The notes beneath the pieces are model-generated. The model worked only from the letters and a program-made list of their open reading frames with translations, did not search any database and was not told where the DNA came from. Positions 6,739 to 14,507 of a stretch of DNA of 30,380 bases are shown in pieces. Both the position numbers and the translations under genes were made by a program. Within the stretch, counting starts at the first letter, position 1, and every line of letters begins with the position of its first letter. The stretch is from JAKACU01 sp021821185 (GTDB lineage: Bacteria; Bacillota; Bacilli; Alicyclobacillales; SLC66), in assembly GCA_027343965.1 (NCBI GenBank), contig DAHWJX010000058.1:1-30380 (forward strand), given 5' to 3'.

Positions 6739-6777
6739 GCGAGTGTAGGATAGAGAAAGTTTGAGGAGCCGTTTTGC

Positions 6778-7113
6778 ATGATAGGACAACGAATTAAACA
6801 ACTTCGTGAAGAGCGTGGAATTTCTTTGTCAGAGTTAGCGCATCAAGCCGGAGTTGCCAAATCATATCTGAGTGCAATTGAGCGACTCATACAAATCAAT
6901 CCTTCTATACAAGTGATTGAAAAGATTGCTGCTGTGCTTGAGGTGCCTGTACAGACACTGATTCTTTCTTCTGAACAAAATGACGATGCCTTGCAGGCTG
7001 ATCCAGAATGGATTGCGCTTGCCAAGGAAGCAATGGAGTCTGGCATTAGTAAGGAACAGTTTCGCGAATTTCTGCAATATCAGCAATGGAGATCACGCCA
7101 TCAGGATAACTAG
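6778..7113 (+). CDS. sinR: SinR master regulator of biofilm formation
   Basis: 111-residue Xre-family repressor. Residues 1-62 form the helix-turn-helix domain: MIGQRIKQLREERGISLSEL then AHQAGVAKSYLSAIER and NPSIQ, nearly residue for residue like Bacillus subtilis SinR. Residues 76-107 (DPEWIALAKEAMESGISKEQ, then FREFLQYQQWR) form the Sin dimerisation motif bound by SinI. Length equals that of the classical protein (111). GAGGAG lies upstream of the ATG. It probably binds the GTTC-N8-GAAC repeats at the fibre operon promoter 3.8 kb upstream. A terminator follows. The assignment is firm. Confidence 0.95.
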   Translation: MIGQRIKQLREERGISLSELAHQAGVAKSYLSAIERLIQINPSIQVIEKIAAVLEVPVQTLILSSEQNDDALQADPEWIALAKEAMESGISKEQFREFLQYQQWRSRHQDN

Positions 7114-7146
7114 TGGGTATGTTATATAGTAAATGCGACACGATGG

Positions 7147-7178
7147 CCGTGGAGTTCTAGTCCACGGTCTGTTTTTTA
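7147..7178 (+). terminator. Rho-independent terminator of sinR
   Basis: CCGTGGA (7147-7153) with TCCACGG (7161-7167), 7-nt loop, then TTTTTT (7172-7177). Because it is intact, the next gene must begin downstream of it. Confidence 0.85.
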
Positions 7179-7198
7179 TTCATCAAGGGGTGATCGTG

Positions 7199-8110
7199 GT
7201 GGAGAAGCCTGGATCAAAAGGCCCCAAGCCAGCTGCTTGGGGGTGGACGCTTTTTGCTATACTCGGTCTTATTATCGTGGGTTTTGCTGTAGGCTTTCTT
7301 CTCGATCGTTCTGGAGGTCTTTTAAAAGATGTGCCCGTGGGTTGGGTGCGAGTCTTTCATATCGTGCTTGTTCTTGCCGTGGGCGGTATCGTATCACGAT
7401 TGCTTGAGCGGCGAATTCTTGCGCAGTGGATCGATCGATTGCATCCCGAACATGCTACATCACTAAAGTATGTAACGCGACTGCTATTGTATGGAGCCAT
7501 CGTATTATCTGTCTTAGGTGCACTTGGCGTCGGATTGTCGAGTGTGGTCTTTGGTGGAGCGTTCGTCACTGTCATTATCGGTTTAGCAGGCCAACAGGTG
7601 TTTGCCAATATTATCGGAGGCATTTGGCTGATCCTGTTTCACCCTTTTCATATCGGCGATACGATCGGCTTGGTTACCTGGCAATACCCTGTACTGATGC
7701 CAAGTTTCCCTCATGAAGCCATGCGGCCCTCTTATCATGGGCGCGTGCGCGATATTAACCTCATGTATACCGTACTAGAGAATGGTGACGGCTATCCGCA
7801 AGTCATTCCAAATGGTATCTTGGTCCAGGCATTTATCGAAAATCGTTCTCATAATGACCAGCACCGAGTGCGATTGCGCTTTGATGTTGCATTTGACATT
7901 GATGCAACTAAGTTCATCGACGTTTTACAAACACAGCTTCGCAATCACTATGATGAACAGGCGACCGTCCTTGTTGCCGATATCTATCCAGCGGCGTATT
8001 CTGTTGTTGTGATGGTGATTACCGATCAGGCAGAGGAGTTAACCAAGAACCATATTCTTCAGGAAAGTTTACGTTTGATGCGTTCTTTTCGAGATCAACC
8101 TGAAATTTAA
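7199..8110 (+). CDS. MscS-family mechanosensitive channel
   Basis: About 303-residue membrane channel that releases solutes during hypo-osmotic shock. Three membrane helices are visible (about 10-36, 45-65 and 85-140 including the pore helix). The pore-lining region is FGGAFVTVIIGLAGQQVFAN and the following segment reads FHPFHIGDTI, both typical for MscS. A roughly 22-residue insertion (VTWQYPVLMPSFPHEAMRPS) separates GDTI from the beta-domain motif GRVRDINLMYT, which is unlike E. coli MscS. The GTG at 7199 is preferred, 8 nt after AAGGGG; GTG 7196 is possible. The start lies beyond the sinR terminator, so it is a separate unit. Confidence 0.85.
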   Translation: MEKPGSKGPKPAAWGWTLFAILGLIIVGFAVGFLLDRSGGLLKDVPVGWVRVFHIVLVLAVGGIVSRLLERRILAQWIDRLHPEHATSLKYVTRLLLYGAIVLSVLGALGVGLSSVVFGGAFVTVIIGLAGQQVFANIIGGIWLILFHPFHIGDTIGLVTWQYPVLMPSFPHEAMRPSYHGRVRDINLMYTVLENGDGYPQVIPNGILVQAFIENRSHNDQHRVRLRFDVAFDIDATKFIDVLQTQLRNHYDEQATVLVADIYPAAYSVVVMVITDQAEELTKNHILQESLRLMRSFRDQPEI

Positions 8111-8118
8111 AACGAATT

Positions 8119-8147
8119 CCTGTGCTATCGGCATAGGATGGCACAGG
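8119..8147. terminator. Bidirectional terminator between mscS-like gene and deoD
   Basis: CCTGTGC (8119-8125) pairs with GCACAGG (8141-8147), with extra TATC/GATG-type pairing inside. It lies between two convergent genes. Confidence 0.65.
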
Positions 8148-8157
8148 GATTGTCCTT

Positions 8158-8859
8158 TTATAAAGCCGTAGCTAACGCGAGTTCGACCATGTCATGGAAA
8201 GTTTCTTGGCGTTCCTTAGTCGTCGTTGTTTCTCCAGTTACGACATGATCGCTTACAGTGAGAATCGCAAGGGCACTGGCATGTGCTTTTGCCGCAAGGG
8301 TATAGAGGGCCGCTGTCTCCATTTCAACGGCAAGTGTTCCAAAGTCGGCCAATGTTTGCATCACCGCCGTGTCATCGCGATAAAAGGTGTCGCTGGTGAA
8401 AATTGGGCCAATGTGTGTGTGAATACCTCTTTCTTGTGCCGTGAGATAGGCTTTGTACAACAAATCAAAGTTCGCCGTGGGTGCAAAGTCGATACCTGAA
8501 AAGCGCAGGCGATTCACAGCGGAATCTGTGGAAGCGCTCATGGCAAGGACTACGTCCCGCATGTGCACGGTTTTTTGCAGAGCACCGCAGGTTCCAACGC
8601 GAATGAGCGTTTTAGTGTGATAGTCTTTAAGAAGTTCGTTAACATAGATCGACAAAGAAGGTATGCCCATGCCGGTACCTTGCACAGACACGCGCTTTCC
8701 TCGATAGGTTCCTGTATACCCTAACATTCCTCTGACTTTTGTGTAGCACACAGGATTTTCAAAAAACGTATTGGCGATATGCTCAGCCCTTAGTGGATCG
8801 CCAGGCAACAGAACAACATCAGCTATATCACCATCGCGAGCTTCTATATGTATACTCAT
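8158..8859 (-). CDS. deoD: Purine nucleoside phosphorylase, DeoD type
   Basis: Hexameric-type purine nucleoside phosphorylase that splits purine (deoxy)ribonucleosides with phosphate into base and (deoxy)ribose 1-phosphate. 233 residues, the family length. Motifs are LPGDPLRAEHIA near residue 18, GTGMGIPS near 62, RVGTCGA near 87, VEMETAALY near 178 and the active-site Asp in TVSDH near 201. ATG 8859 with AAAGGA upstream is preferred over GTG 8868, which is too close to that site. It is divergent from gntR, sharing the control region, and its product feeds DeoB and DeoC encoded in the opposite unit. Confidence 0.94.
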   Translation of the reverse strand: MSIHIEARDGDIADVVLLPGDPLRAEHIANTFFENPVCYTKVRGMLGYTGTYRGKRVSVQGTGMGIPSLSIYVNELLKDYHTKTLIRVGTCGALQKTVHMRDVVLAMSASTDSAVNRLRFSGIDFAPTANFDLLYKAYLTAQERGIHTHIGPIFTSDTFYRDDTAVMQTLADFGTLAVEMETAALYTLAAKAHASALAILTVSDHVVTGETTTTKERQETFHDMVELALATAL

Positions 8860-8894
8860 ATTTTGCACCGTCCTTTGTGGAAAAGAATGTCGTT

Positions 8895-8900
8895 ATTATA
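8895..8900 (-). promoter_or_regulatory. -10 box of deoD
   Basis: TATAAT on the minus strand 36 nt before the deoD ATG. The -35 region (near TTTCTT) is weak and lies next to the -35 of the divergent gntR promoter, so the two could be co-regulated. Confidence 0.45.
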
Positions 8901-8927
8901 GCTATAAATATCGCGTAAAGAAAGTTC

Positions 8928-8956
8928 TTGAAACATCTTTACCCTCGTATTATACT
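8928..8956 (+). promoter_or_regulatory. Promoter of the gntR gene
   Basis: TTGAAA (8928-8933), 17-nt spacer, TATACT (8951-8956): near-consensus sigma-A promoter with start expected near 8963. Confidence 0.7.
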
Positions 8957-8966
8957 TTGTCTAACA

Positions 8967-8978
8967 TCTGATGTCAGA
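8967..8978. promoter_or_regulatory. Palindromic operator candidate at gntR
   Basis: TCTGA-TG-TCAGA, a perfect inverted repeat just after the expected transcription start, followed by another palindrome GACGTC (8977-8982). The position fits autoregulation by the GntR protein. Confidence 0.45.
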
Positions 8979-9002
8979 CGTCTAATGGGATGGAGAGATG
9001 CC

Positions 9003-9728
9003 ATGACTGCCTATCCTACGCGCCCGCTACTTTATGCTGAGGTAGTGGAACAAATTAAAGAAAAAATCGAGTCGGGTCAATGGGAATTTGGGGATCGTAT
9101 TCCCTCAGAAAGTGAATTGGCTGAGGCATTTCGCGTCAGTCGGGCCACACTTCGCGAAGGTATCTCGTATTTGGTCAATAAAGGAATTCTTGTTCGTCGA
9201 CGTGGCATTGGAACGTTTGTTGGACAAAAGGAAGAGATCACCGGGGGCTTAGAGACACTGGTGAGTACGACACAGTGGATTTTAAGTCATGGTTATGAAC
9301 CGGGTACGCAAGATGTTCATTGGATACGTCGCCCTCCATCGCAGATAGAAAAGGAACTCTTTCAAACTGCGGTTGACGATACGATAGGTGAGATACATAG
9401 AGTTCGTACAGCAGATGGTATTCCTATTATGTATTGTGTTGATATTATGCCAAACCGCTATATGCCTGATGAGTTTAACCCCTTGGGAGAATCCCTTATG
9501 GCGTACCTAGAGACGCGATTGGGACAGGTTATTACGGTAGCTCACAGCAATATTGAAGTAGCGATGGCTACAAGGGATATCGCTGATCGGTTAGGGTTGA
9601 CGCAAGGAGCCCCGTTATTGAAGTTGAAGCAAATTCATTACAATCCATCCATGAATCCCGTTTTTTTATCGCAAGATCATTTTGTCCCGGAACGTTTCAA
9701 GTTTGACATCGTGCGCAGACGCCCGTAA
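9003..9728 (+). CDS. GntR-family regulator with UTRA domain (HutC type)
   Basis: 241-residue transcription factor. The N-terminal winged helix-turn-helix occupies about residues 8-75, with the GntR motif RIPSESELAEAFRVSRATLRE and then VRRRGIGTFV. Residues 95-238 form a UTRA ligand-binding domain (IHRVRTADGIPIMYCVDIMP is typical). ATG 9003 is preceded by GGAGAG. Location between deoD and the nucleoside importer suggests that it senses a nucleoside or (deoxy)ribose phosphate and controls both units; the ligand is inference. This is unlike the DeoR-type regulator of Bacillus subtilis nucleoside catabolism. Confidence 0.88.
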   Translation: MTAYPTRPLLYAEVVEQIKEKIESGQWEFGDRIPSESELAEAFRVSRATLREGISYLVNKGILVRRRGIGTFVGQKEEITGGLETLVSTTQWILSHGYEPGTQDVHWIRRPPSQIEKELFQTAVDDTIGEIHRVRTADGIPIMYCVDIMPNRYMPDEFNPLGESLMAYLETRLGQVITVAHSNIEVAMATRDIADRLGLTQGAPLLKLKQIHYNPSMNPVFLSQDHFVPERFKFDIVRRRP

Positions 9729-9733
9729 TGAAA

Positions 9734-9746
9734 ACAGACGATCTGT
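9734..9746. promoter_or_regulatory. Second operator-like repeat before the importer genes
   Basis: ACAGA-CGA-TCTGT, an inverted repeat between gntR and the binding-protein gene. It shares CAGACG followed by TCT with the gntR promoter site (8975-8983), so it may be a second GntR target. Confidence 0.35.
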
Positions 9747-9818
9747 AGGGGGTGGTCCAACTTATACACGTTTTTTGTTGGTTTTGCTGGAGCACCATAA
9801 AAAAGGGGGCATTTTAGC

Positions 9819-10880
9819 ATGAAAAAATGGAAAAACGTTGCAATGGCTATGACTACTTTGGTAACGATGTCATCGATGATGATGGCCTCAGGTCCTGTCA
9901 TGGCAAAATCGGTAGTTCATAAAACAGCTAGCCACAAGACGGTTAGTCATGCGAATTTTAAAGTGGGTCTTGTCACTGATACAGGCGGCTTGAATGATCA
10001 TAGTTTCAATCACTTGGCATACATGGGACTGCTCGCAGCCAAAAGAAAGTATGGTATCTCGACGAGCGTTGTTCAATCACAACAAACATCCGATTATGTG
10101 CCTAACTTATCTACTTATGCGCAATCTGGTTATAACATGGTTATTGCAGTTGGCTATTTGATGGATTCTGCAGTACAAAAAGTAGCCAAGGAATATCCCA
10201 AAACCAAATTCTTCATTATTGATGATGCTATCACGAATCATCCCAATGTCATGTCAGCCATTTATGATACGCAGCAATGTGGCTATCTCGTTGGTGTTAT
10301 GGCAGGTTTGATGAATTTGCAAAAACATGTGAAGCAAATCAACGGTAAAAACGTAGTGGGTATGGTGGGTGGTCAAGATATTCCACCTGTTGAAAGCTAT
10401 ATGGCTGGTTTTCGAGCTGGGGTTAAGAAAGTTGACCCAAAAGCTACCGTCCTAATTGATTGGGCGAACAGCTTTACTGACCCAGGATTAGGGAAAGAGG
10501 ATGCTTTGTCCCTGATCTCCCGGGGTGCAGATATCGTGTTCCCTGTTGCAGGCGCGACCGGAACTGGCGTTATTGAAGCAGCAAAACAAAAAAATGTGTT
10601 TGCTGTTGGTGTAGACGCTAACCAAAACTACTTAGCTCCGAAAAACGTCATGACATCAGCCATGAAAGGTGTGGACGTTTCAACGGAAATCGCTATTGGC
10701 GATGCTTTGACCAATCATTTCAAAGGCGGCGTGCAGTATTTTGACTTGAAGAACAAAGGCGTTGGCTATGCTGCGCCGATCGCGGCAGTTCCTAAAGCGA
10801 TTGATGCGAAAGTCAAATCATTTATTCCTTTGATCATCTCAGGTAAGATCAATCCACCGTCTACACTATCAGCACACTAA
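9819..10880 (+). CDS. BMP-family nucleoside-binding protein of ABC importer
   Basis: 353-residue substrate-binding protein of the basic membrane protein (Bmp/PnrA) family, which captures nucleosides for import. Signal peptide at 1-30 (MKKWKNVAMAMTTL...GPVMA|KS). The domain begins with FKVGLVTDTGGLNDHSFN (about 47-64), the family's nucleoside-contact region; other marks are VGYLMDSAV, FFIIDDA and VGMVGGQDIPPVE. There is no Cys in or near the signal peptide, so the usual lipobox is missing. The ATG follows AAAAAAGGGGG. The next genes encode the matching ATPase and permeases, as in the Bacillus subtilis nupNOPQ cluster. Confidence 0.9.
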   Translation: MKKWKNVAMAMTTLVTMSSMMMASGPVMAKSVVHKTASHKTVSHANFKVGLVTDTGGLNDHSFNHLAYMGLLAAKRKYGISTSVVQSQQTSDYVPNLSTYAQSGYNMVIAVGYLMDSAVQKVAKEYPKTKFFIIDDAITNHPNVMSAIYDTQQCGYLVGVMAGLMNLQKHVKQINGKNVVGMVGGQDIPPVESYMAGFRAGVKKVDPKATVLIDWANSFTDPGLGKEDALSLISRGADIVFPVAGATGTGVIEAAKQKNVFAVGVDANQNYLAPKNVMTSAMKGVDVSTEIAIGDALTNHFKGGVQYFDLKNKGVGYAAPIAAVPKAIDAKVKSFIPLIISGKINPPSTLSAH

Positions 10881-10904
10881 ACACATTTTCGGTAAGAAAA
10901 GACG

Positions 10905-10939
10905 TGATGCGCATCATCTGCTGTGGATGATGCGCATCA
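10905..10939 (+). promoter_or_regulatory. 14-bp hairpin between binding protein and ATPase genes
   Basis: Perfect stem 10905-10918 with 10926-10939, loop of 7 nt, no T tract. Such hairpins after binding-protein genes commonly stabilise the upstream mRNA and lower downstream expression; that role is inferred here. Confidence 0.7.
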
Positions 10940-10970
10940 TGCTTGTCTTGCCCAAGAGGGAGTGCACATT

Positions 10971-12491
10971 GTGGCTTTGTTAGAGATTGTGGGCTTGCGA
11001 AAGGTGTTTGGTCAGGTTGTTGCTAATGATCATGTGAATCTTACCATTCAGTCTGGGGAGACACACGCCATACTCGGTGAAAACGGTGCCGGCAAATCCA
11101 CGCTGATTAAGATGATCAGCGGTTTGTACAAGCCTGATGCCGGGACGATATTATTTGATGGCACCTTGCGCAATTTCAGCAATCCGCGTGAAGCGATCGT
11201 TGCTGGTATTGGGGTCGTCCATCAGCATTTTATGTTAATTCCGGCATTGACTGTTGCGGAAAACGTCGTGCTCGGAATCCATGGCGGTTGGGGTAGGTAT
11301 GATCGCAAAAGGGCAGAGGAACAGGTAAGAAAATTGTCCGAAGAAGTTGGTTTGCCGCTTGATCCGTCACGCAAAGTTGAAGACTTGCCAGTGGGAATGC
11401 AACAGCGTGTGGAAATTGTTAAAGCGCTCTATCGTCAAGCTAAGTTACTCGTGCTGGATGAACCGACAGCCGTCCTTACGCCACAAGAGACAGAAGATCT
11501 GTTTGAAGTGGTGCATCACTTAAATCAAGAAGGCATTCCCGTCATTTTTATCTCTCATAAATTAGATGAGGTTCGCGCTGTTGCTCATAAAATTACCGTG
11601 ATGCGAGCTGGTAAAACCGTGTTTGAGTCGCCTGTCGGATCAGCTTCAGCCGAGCAATTGGCTTATTGGATGGTTGGACGCGATGTTGTTTTACAGACGC
11701 GGCGTGACGCAGTACAGAGCGGTGCCACTGTGCTTTCGGTGAATGATCTGACTGTTTTTGATGATCGGCACACCAAAAAGGTCGATAACATGTCGTTTGC
11801 CGTTAAGGAAGGTGAGATTTTCGGCCTTGCGGGTGTTGATGGCAACGGTCAAACCGAATTGGTTGAAGCGATCACCGGTTTACGCAAGCTCGCTCACGGA
11901 TCGGTGCATCTGCAAGGCAAGGATATATCCCACTCTAGTGTTGCTAAACGCATCGAGCAAGGCATCGGCTACATTCCGCAGGATCGACAACGAGATGGGC
12001 TCGTTTTGCCGTTTTCGATCGCAGATAACTTGCAACTGCGTGAAGTGTCCACAGCGCCATTTTCCAAACGTGGATGGCTACAAAAACGTGCGGCGAAAAA
12101 GCATGCCCAAAAGCTTGTCGAAGAATTTGATATTCGCCCACGCGATGTCGACCTACCAGTCGGGGATCTTTCTGGAGGCAATCAGCAAAAGGTGATCTTA
12201 GCTCGGGAAATGGCTCGACATCCGATGCTCTTGGTTGCTGTTCAACCTACGCGCGGACTGGACGTTGGTGCTATTGAAGGTATTCATAAGCACCTGCTGG
12301 CTTTACGATCAGAGGGTAGGTCCATCTTGCTTGTATCCTTAGAGCTCGACGAGATTTTGACGTTATCAGATCGCATTGGGGTTATGCACGCGGGGCATCT
12401 TGTCGCCGTTTACAACAATGGTGAAGTATCGCGCGAAGAACTGGGACTTGCTATGACTGGCGAAATCACAGCAAAGGAGGCGGGCGCGTGA
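10971..12491 (+). CDS. Nucleoside ABC importer ATPase (tandem domains)
   Basis: 506-residue cytoplasmic ATPase with two fused nucleotide-binding domains, the type paired with BMP binding proteins and ribose-type permeases (NupO-like). The first domain has Walker A GENGAGKST (36-44) and Walker B LLVLDEPTAVLT. The second begins near residue 250, has a Walker A-like GVDGNGQTEL without the Gly-Lys-Ser of a canonical loop, signature LSGGNQQK, and a Walker B-like region LLVAVQPTRGLD. The degenerate second Walker A is normal for this family. GTG 10971 is chosen with GAGGGA upstream; the longer frame from 10923 runs through the hairpin. The stop overlaps the permease start by 4 nt (GTGA). Confidence 0.9.
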   Translation: MALLEIVGLRKVFGQVVANDHVNLTIQSGETHAILGENGAGKSTLIKMISGLYKPDAGTILFDGTLRNFSNPREAIVAGIGVVHQHFMLIPALTVAENVVLGIHGGWGRYDRKRAEEQVRKLSEEVGLPLDPSRKVEDLPVGMQQRVEIVKALYRQAKLLVLDEPTAVLTPQETEDLFEVVHHLNQEGIPVIFISHKLDEVRAVAHKITVMRAGKTVFESPVGSASAEQLAYWMVGRDVVLQTRRDAVQSGATVLSVNDLTVFDDRHTKKVDNMSFAVKEGEIFGLAGVDGNGQTELVEAITGLRKLAHGSVHLQGKDISHSSVAKRIEQGIGYIPQDRQRDGLVLPFSIADNLQLREVSTAPFSKRGWLQKRAAKKHAQKLVEEFDIRPRDVDLPVGDLSGGNQQKVILAREMARHPMLLVAVQPTRGLDVGAIEGIHKHLLALRSEGRSILLVSLELDEILTLSDRIGVMHAGHLVAVYNNGEVSREELGLAMTGEITAKEAGA

Positions 12492-13558
12492 AAAAGCTTT
12501 TCAAGTCACTATCACTACCTCTTTATGCTGTCATTACCGGACTTGTCTTGGGTGCTATTATCATGGCTATCGCCAAGTACAATCCATGGTCGGCGTATGG
12601 TTCGTTATTTGCTGGAGCATTTGGCAATCCGATTGCTATCGGCAACACGTTAGCCGGCGCTATTCCGTTGATGCTAACGGCACTGGGTATCGCTGTGGCG
12701 TTTCGAACAGGGTTATTCAATATTGGCGCTGAGGGACAGTACTGGGTAGGCGCTATGGCTGCAGTTTTCATAGGTTACAATTTTGCTTCGATGCCTTGGT
12801 ACTTTCACATTCCTTTAGCACTTATTGCCGCGATGGTAGCCGGTGGGCTGTGGGGTGGCGTGATTCCGGGTCTAGCCAAAGCATGGGTCGGGGCTCATGA
12901 AGTCATCACGACTATGATGATGAGCTACATTGCGATTTTGCTTGCTCATTACATGGTGGAAAAAGGGCCGATGATGCAACAAGGCTTTGTGCCGCAGTCG
13001 CCACCGATCACTGCGAGTGCAACATTGCCGACGATTCTCACAAATTCTAATCTATCTGCAGGATTATACATTGCACTTGCGGCTGTCGTGGTGGTTCAAA
13101 TTTTATTGTTTTATACGTCGTTTGGCTACAAATTGCGCGCGGTGGGACACAATGGCTTTGCTGCTCGCTACGGCGGACTTCCTGTTGCTCTTTATACGGT
13201 TTTATCGCTAGGCATAAGTGGGGTTTTGGCTGGACTTGCCGGCGGCGTGCAGTTTCTTGGCGTCGATTATCAATTGACGGATACGTTTCAATCCGGTTAT
13301 GGCTACACGGCTATCGTGGTGGCTTTGCTAGCGCGCAACAATCCGTTTGGTATTGTGCTTGCTTCGATCTTTTTTTCAGCTCTGTCCTCGGGCAGTCAGA
13401 TGATGCAGATTACATCAGGCGTATCGGCCAATATGACGGACGTGATTACCGGAATTATCATCTTTTTCGTCGCAGCAGATCGCCTCTATGCCTACATCTT
13501 GCGCACACTTCGTAAGAAACAAGTCGTTGCTGTGGCGAGAAAGGAAGTGCAAAGCTGA
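12488..13558 (+). CDS. Nucleoside ABC importer permease 1
   Basis: 356-residue integral membrane permease of the branched-chain amino acid/ribose type used by nucleoside importers (NupP-like). Several hydrophobic helices are visible, and the family motif FRTGLFNIGAEGQYWVGA (about 72-89) marks the coupling region. The GTG start lies behind AAAGGAGGCGGGCGC and overlaps the ATPase stop, showing translational coupling. A basic cytoplasmic tail (LRKKQVVAVARKE) ends the protein. It forms a heterodimer with the next gene product. Confidence 0.9.
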   Translation: MKKLFKSLSLPLYAVITGLVLGAIIMAIAKYNPWSAYGSLFAGAFGNPIAIGNTLAGAIPLMLTALGIAVAFRTGLFNIGAEGQYWVGAMAAVFIGYNFASMPWYFHIPLALIAAMVAGGLWGGVIPGLAKAWVGAHEVITTMMMSYIAILLAHYMVEKGPMMQQGFVPQSPPITASATLPTILTNSNLSAGLYIALAAVVVVQILLFYTSFGYKLRAVGHNGFAARYGGLPVALYTVLSLGISGVLAGLAGGVQFLGVDYQLTDTFQSGYGYTAIVVALLARNNPFGIVLASIFFSALSSGSQMMQITSGVSANMTDVITGIIIFFVAADRLYAYILRTLRKKQVVAVARKEVQS

Positions 13559-14490
13559 TGAATTTCTTTTTGCAGGTATTCGGCAATCCAGAACTGTATG
13601 CTTCAACGCTGGCTATGGCGACCCCTTTGGCGCTTGCGGCATTGGGTGGCACATTTTCTGAGCGCACAGGTGTAGTAAATATTGCCATGGAGGGCATCAT
13701 GCTCGTGGGGGCCTTTTTTGGCGTTGTGATTGCGGTCCTTACCCATTCGTCCTTGCTCGGTCTGCTTGGCGGCATGGTCGCAGGGGTTATCACATCGCTT
13801 GCATTGGCCTGGCCAGCTATTCGCTTGCAATCGGATCAAGTGATTATTGGTATGGCGATCAACGTGTTTGCTGGTGGGTTGACTGCCTTTTTGTTAAATA
13901 CAGTGTATGGATACAATGGCACACCAACAAACACGCCATTTTTACCGACGATCACGATTCCTGGACTCGCGGAAATCCCTTTTATTGGGCAAATATTTGG
14001 GCAACAAAACCTGCTTGTCTACGTGATGCTCATTCTCGTCGTAGTTTCGCATTATGTGCTTTTTCACACAAATATTGGCCTGCAAATGCGAGCTGTTGGT
14101 GAACATCCTGAAGCATCTGCGACGGTTGGCGTCAGTGTCGTGAACATTCGTTATCTTGGTGTTTCTATCGGTGGCATGTTGTCAGGCATGGCTGGCGTTT
14201 ACCTATCATTAGGTTTGTTAAATGGTTTTGACGTCAACATGACCAATGGTCGCGGGTATATCGCGCTGGCTGCCATGATTTTTGGAAAATGGACACCATT
14301 TGGATCGCTTGCATCATCGCTTTTATTTGGCTTTGCGATTGCTTTAAGTATTTCACTGCAAGGGTATCAGGTATCAGCAAACTTGGTCGGCATGTTGCCT
14401 TATGTGCTGACAATCGTAGCTCTGACGGGAATTATTGGTCGCAGTCGCGCACCACTTGCCGACGGGATACCGTACGAACCGTCAAAATAA
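13558..14490 (+). CDS. Nucleoside ABC importer permease 2
   Basis: 310-residue partner permease (NupQ-like). The motif FSERTGVVNIAMEGIMLVGA (about 32-51) corresponds to the NIGAEG motif of permease 1, and the chain is hydrophobic throughout with short loops. Its ATG shares one base with the TGA of permease 1, which implies tight stoichiometry. After 17 nt it is followed by deoB, linking uptake directly to catabolism. Confidence 0.9.
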   Translation: MNFFLQVFGNPELYASTLAMATPLALAALGGTFSERTGVVNIAMEGIMLVGAFFGVVIAVLTHSSLLGLLGGMVAGVITSLALAWPAIRLQSDQVIIGMAINVFAGGLTAFLLNTVYGYNGTPTNTPFLPTITIPGLAEIPFIGQIFGQQNLLVYVMLILVVVSHYVLFHTNIGLQMRAVGEHPEASATVGVSVVNIRYLGVSIGGMLSGMAGVYLSLGLLNGFDVNMTNGRGYIALAAMIFGKWTPFGSLASSLLFGFAIALSISLQGYQVSANLVGMLPYVLTIVALTGIIGRSRAPLADGIPYEPSK

Positions 14491-14507
14491 GTAAGAGGGT
14501 GTATACG

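Noticed and set aside
7133..7198. Upstream start for the MscS-like gene at 7133
   Set aside because: The extension passes through an intact sinR terminator; GTG 7199 has a proper ribosome binding site.
9750..9800. Purine-type riboswitch before the nucleoside importer
   Set aside because: There is some GGTGGTCC/GGAGCACC pairing, but the conserved loops of purine aptamers are absent.
14289..14507. Extension of deoB into the permease gene
   Set aside because: Residues are unlike DeoB; ATG 14508 matches the conserved start NRVLFIVLDSVG.
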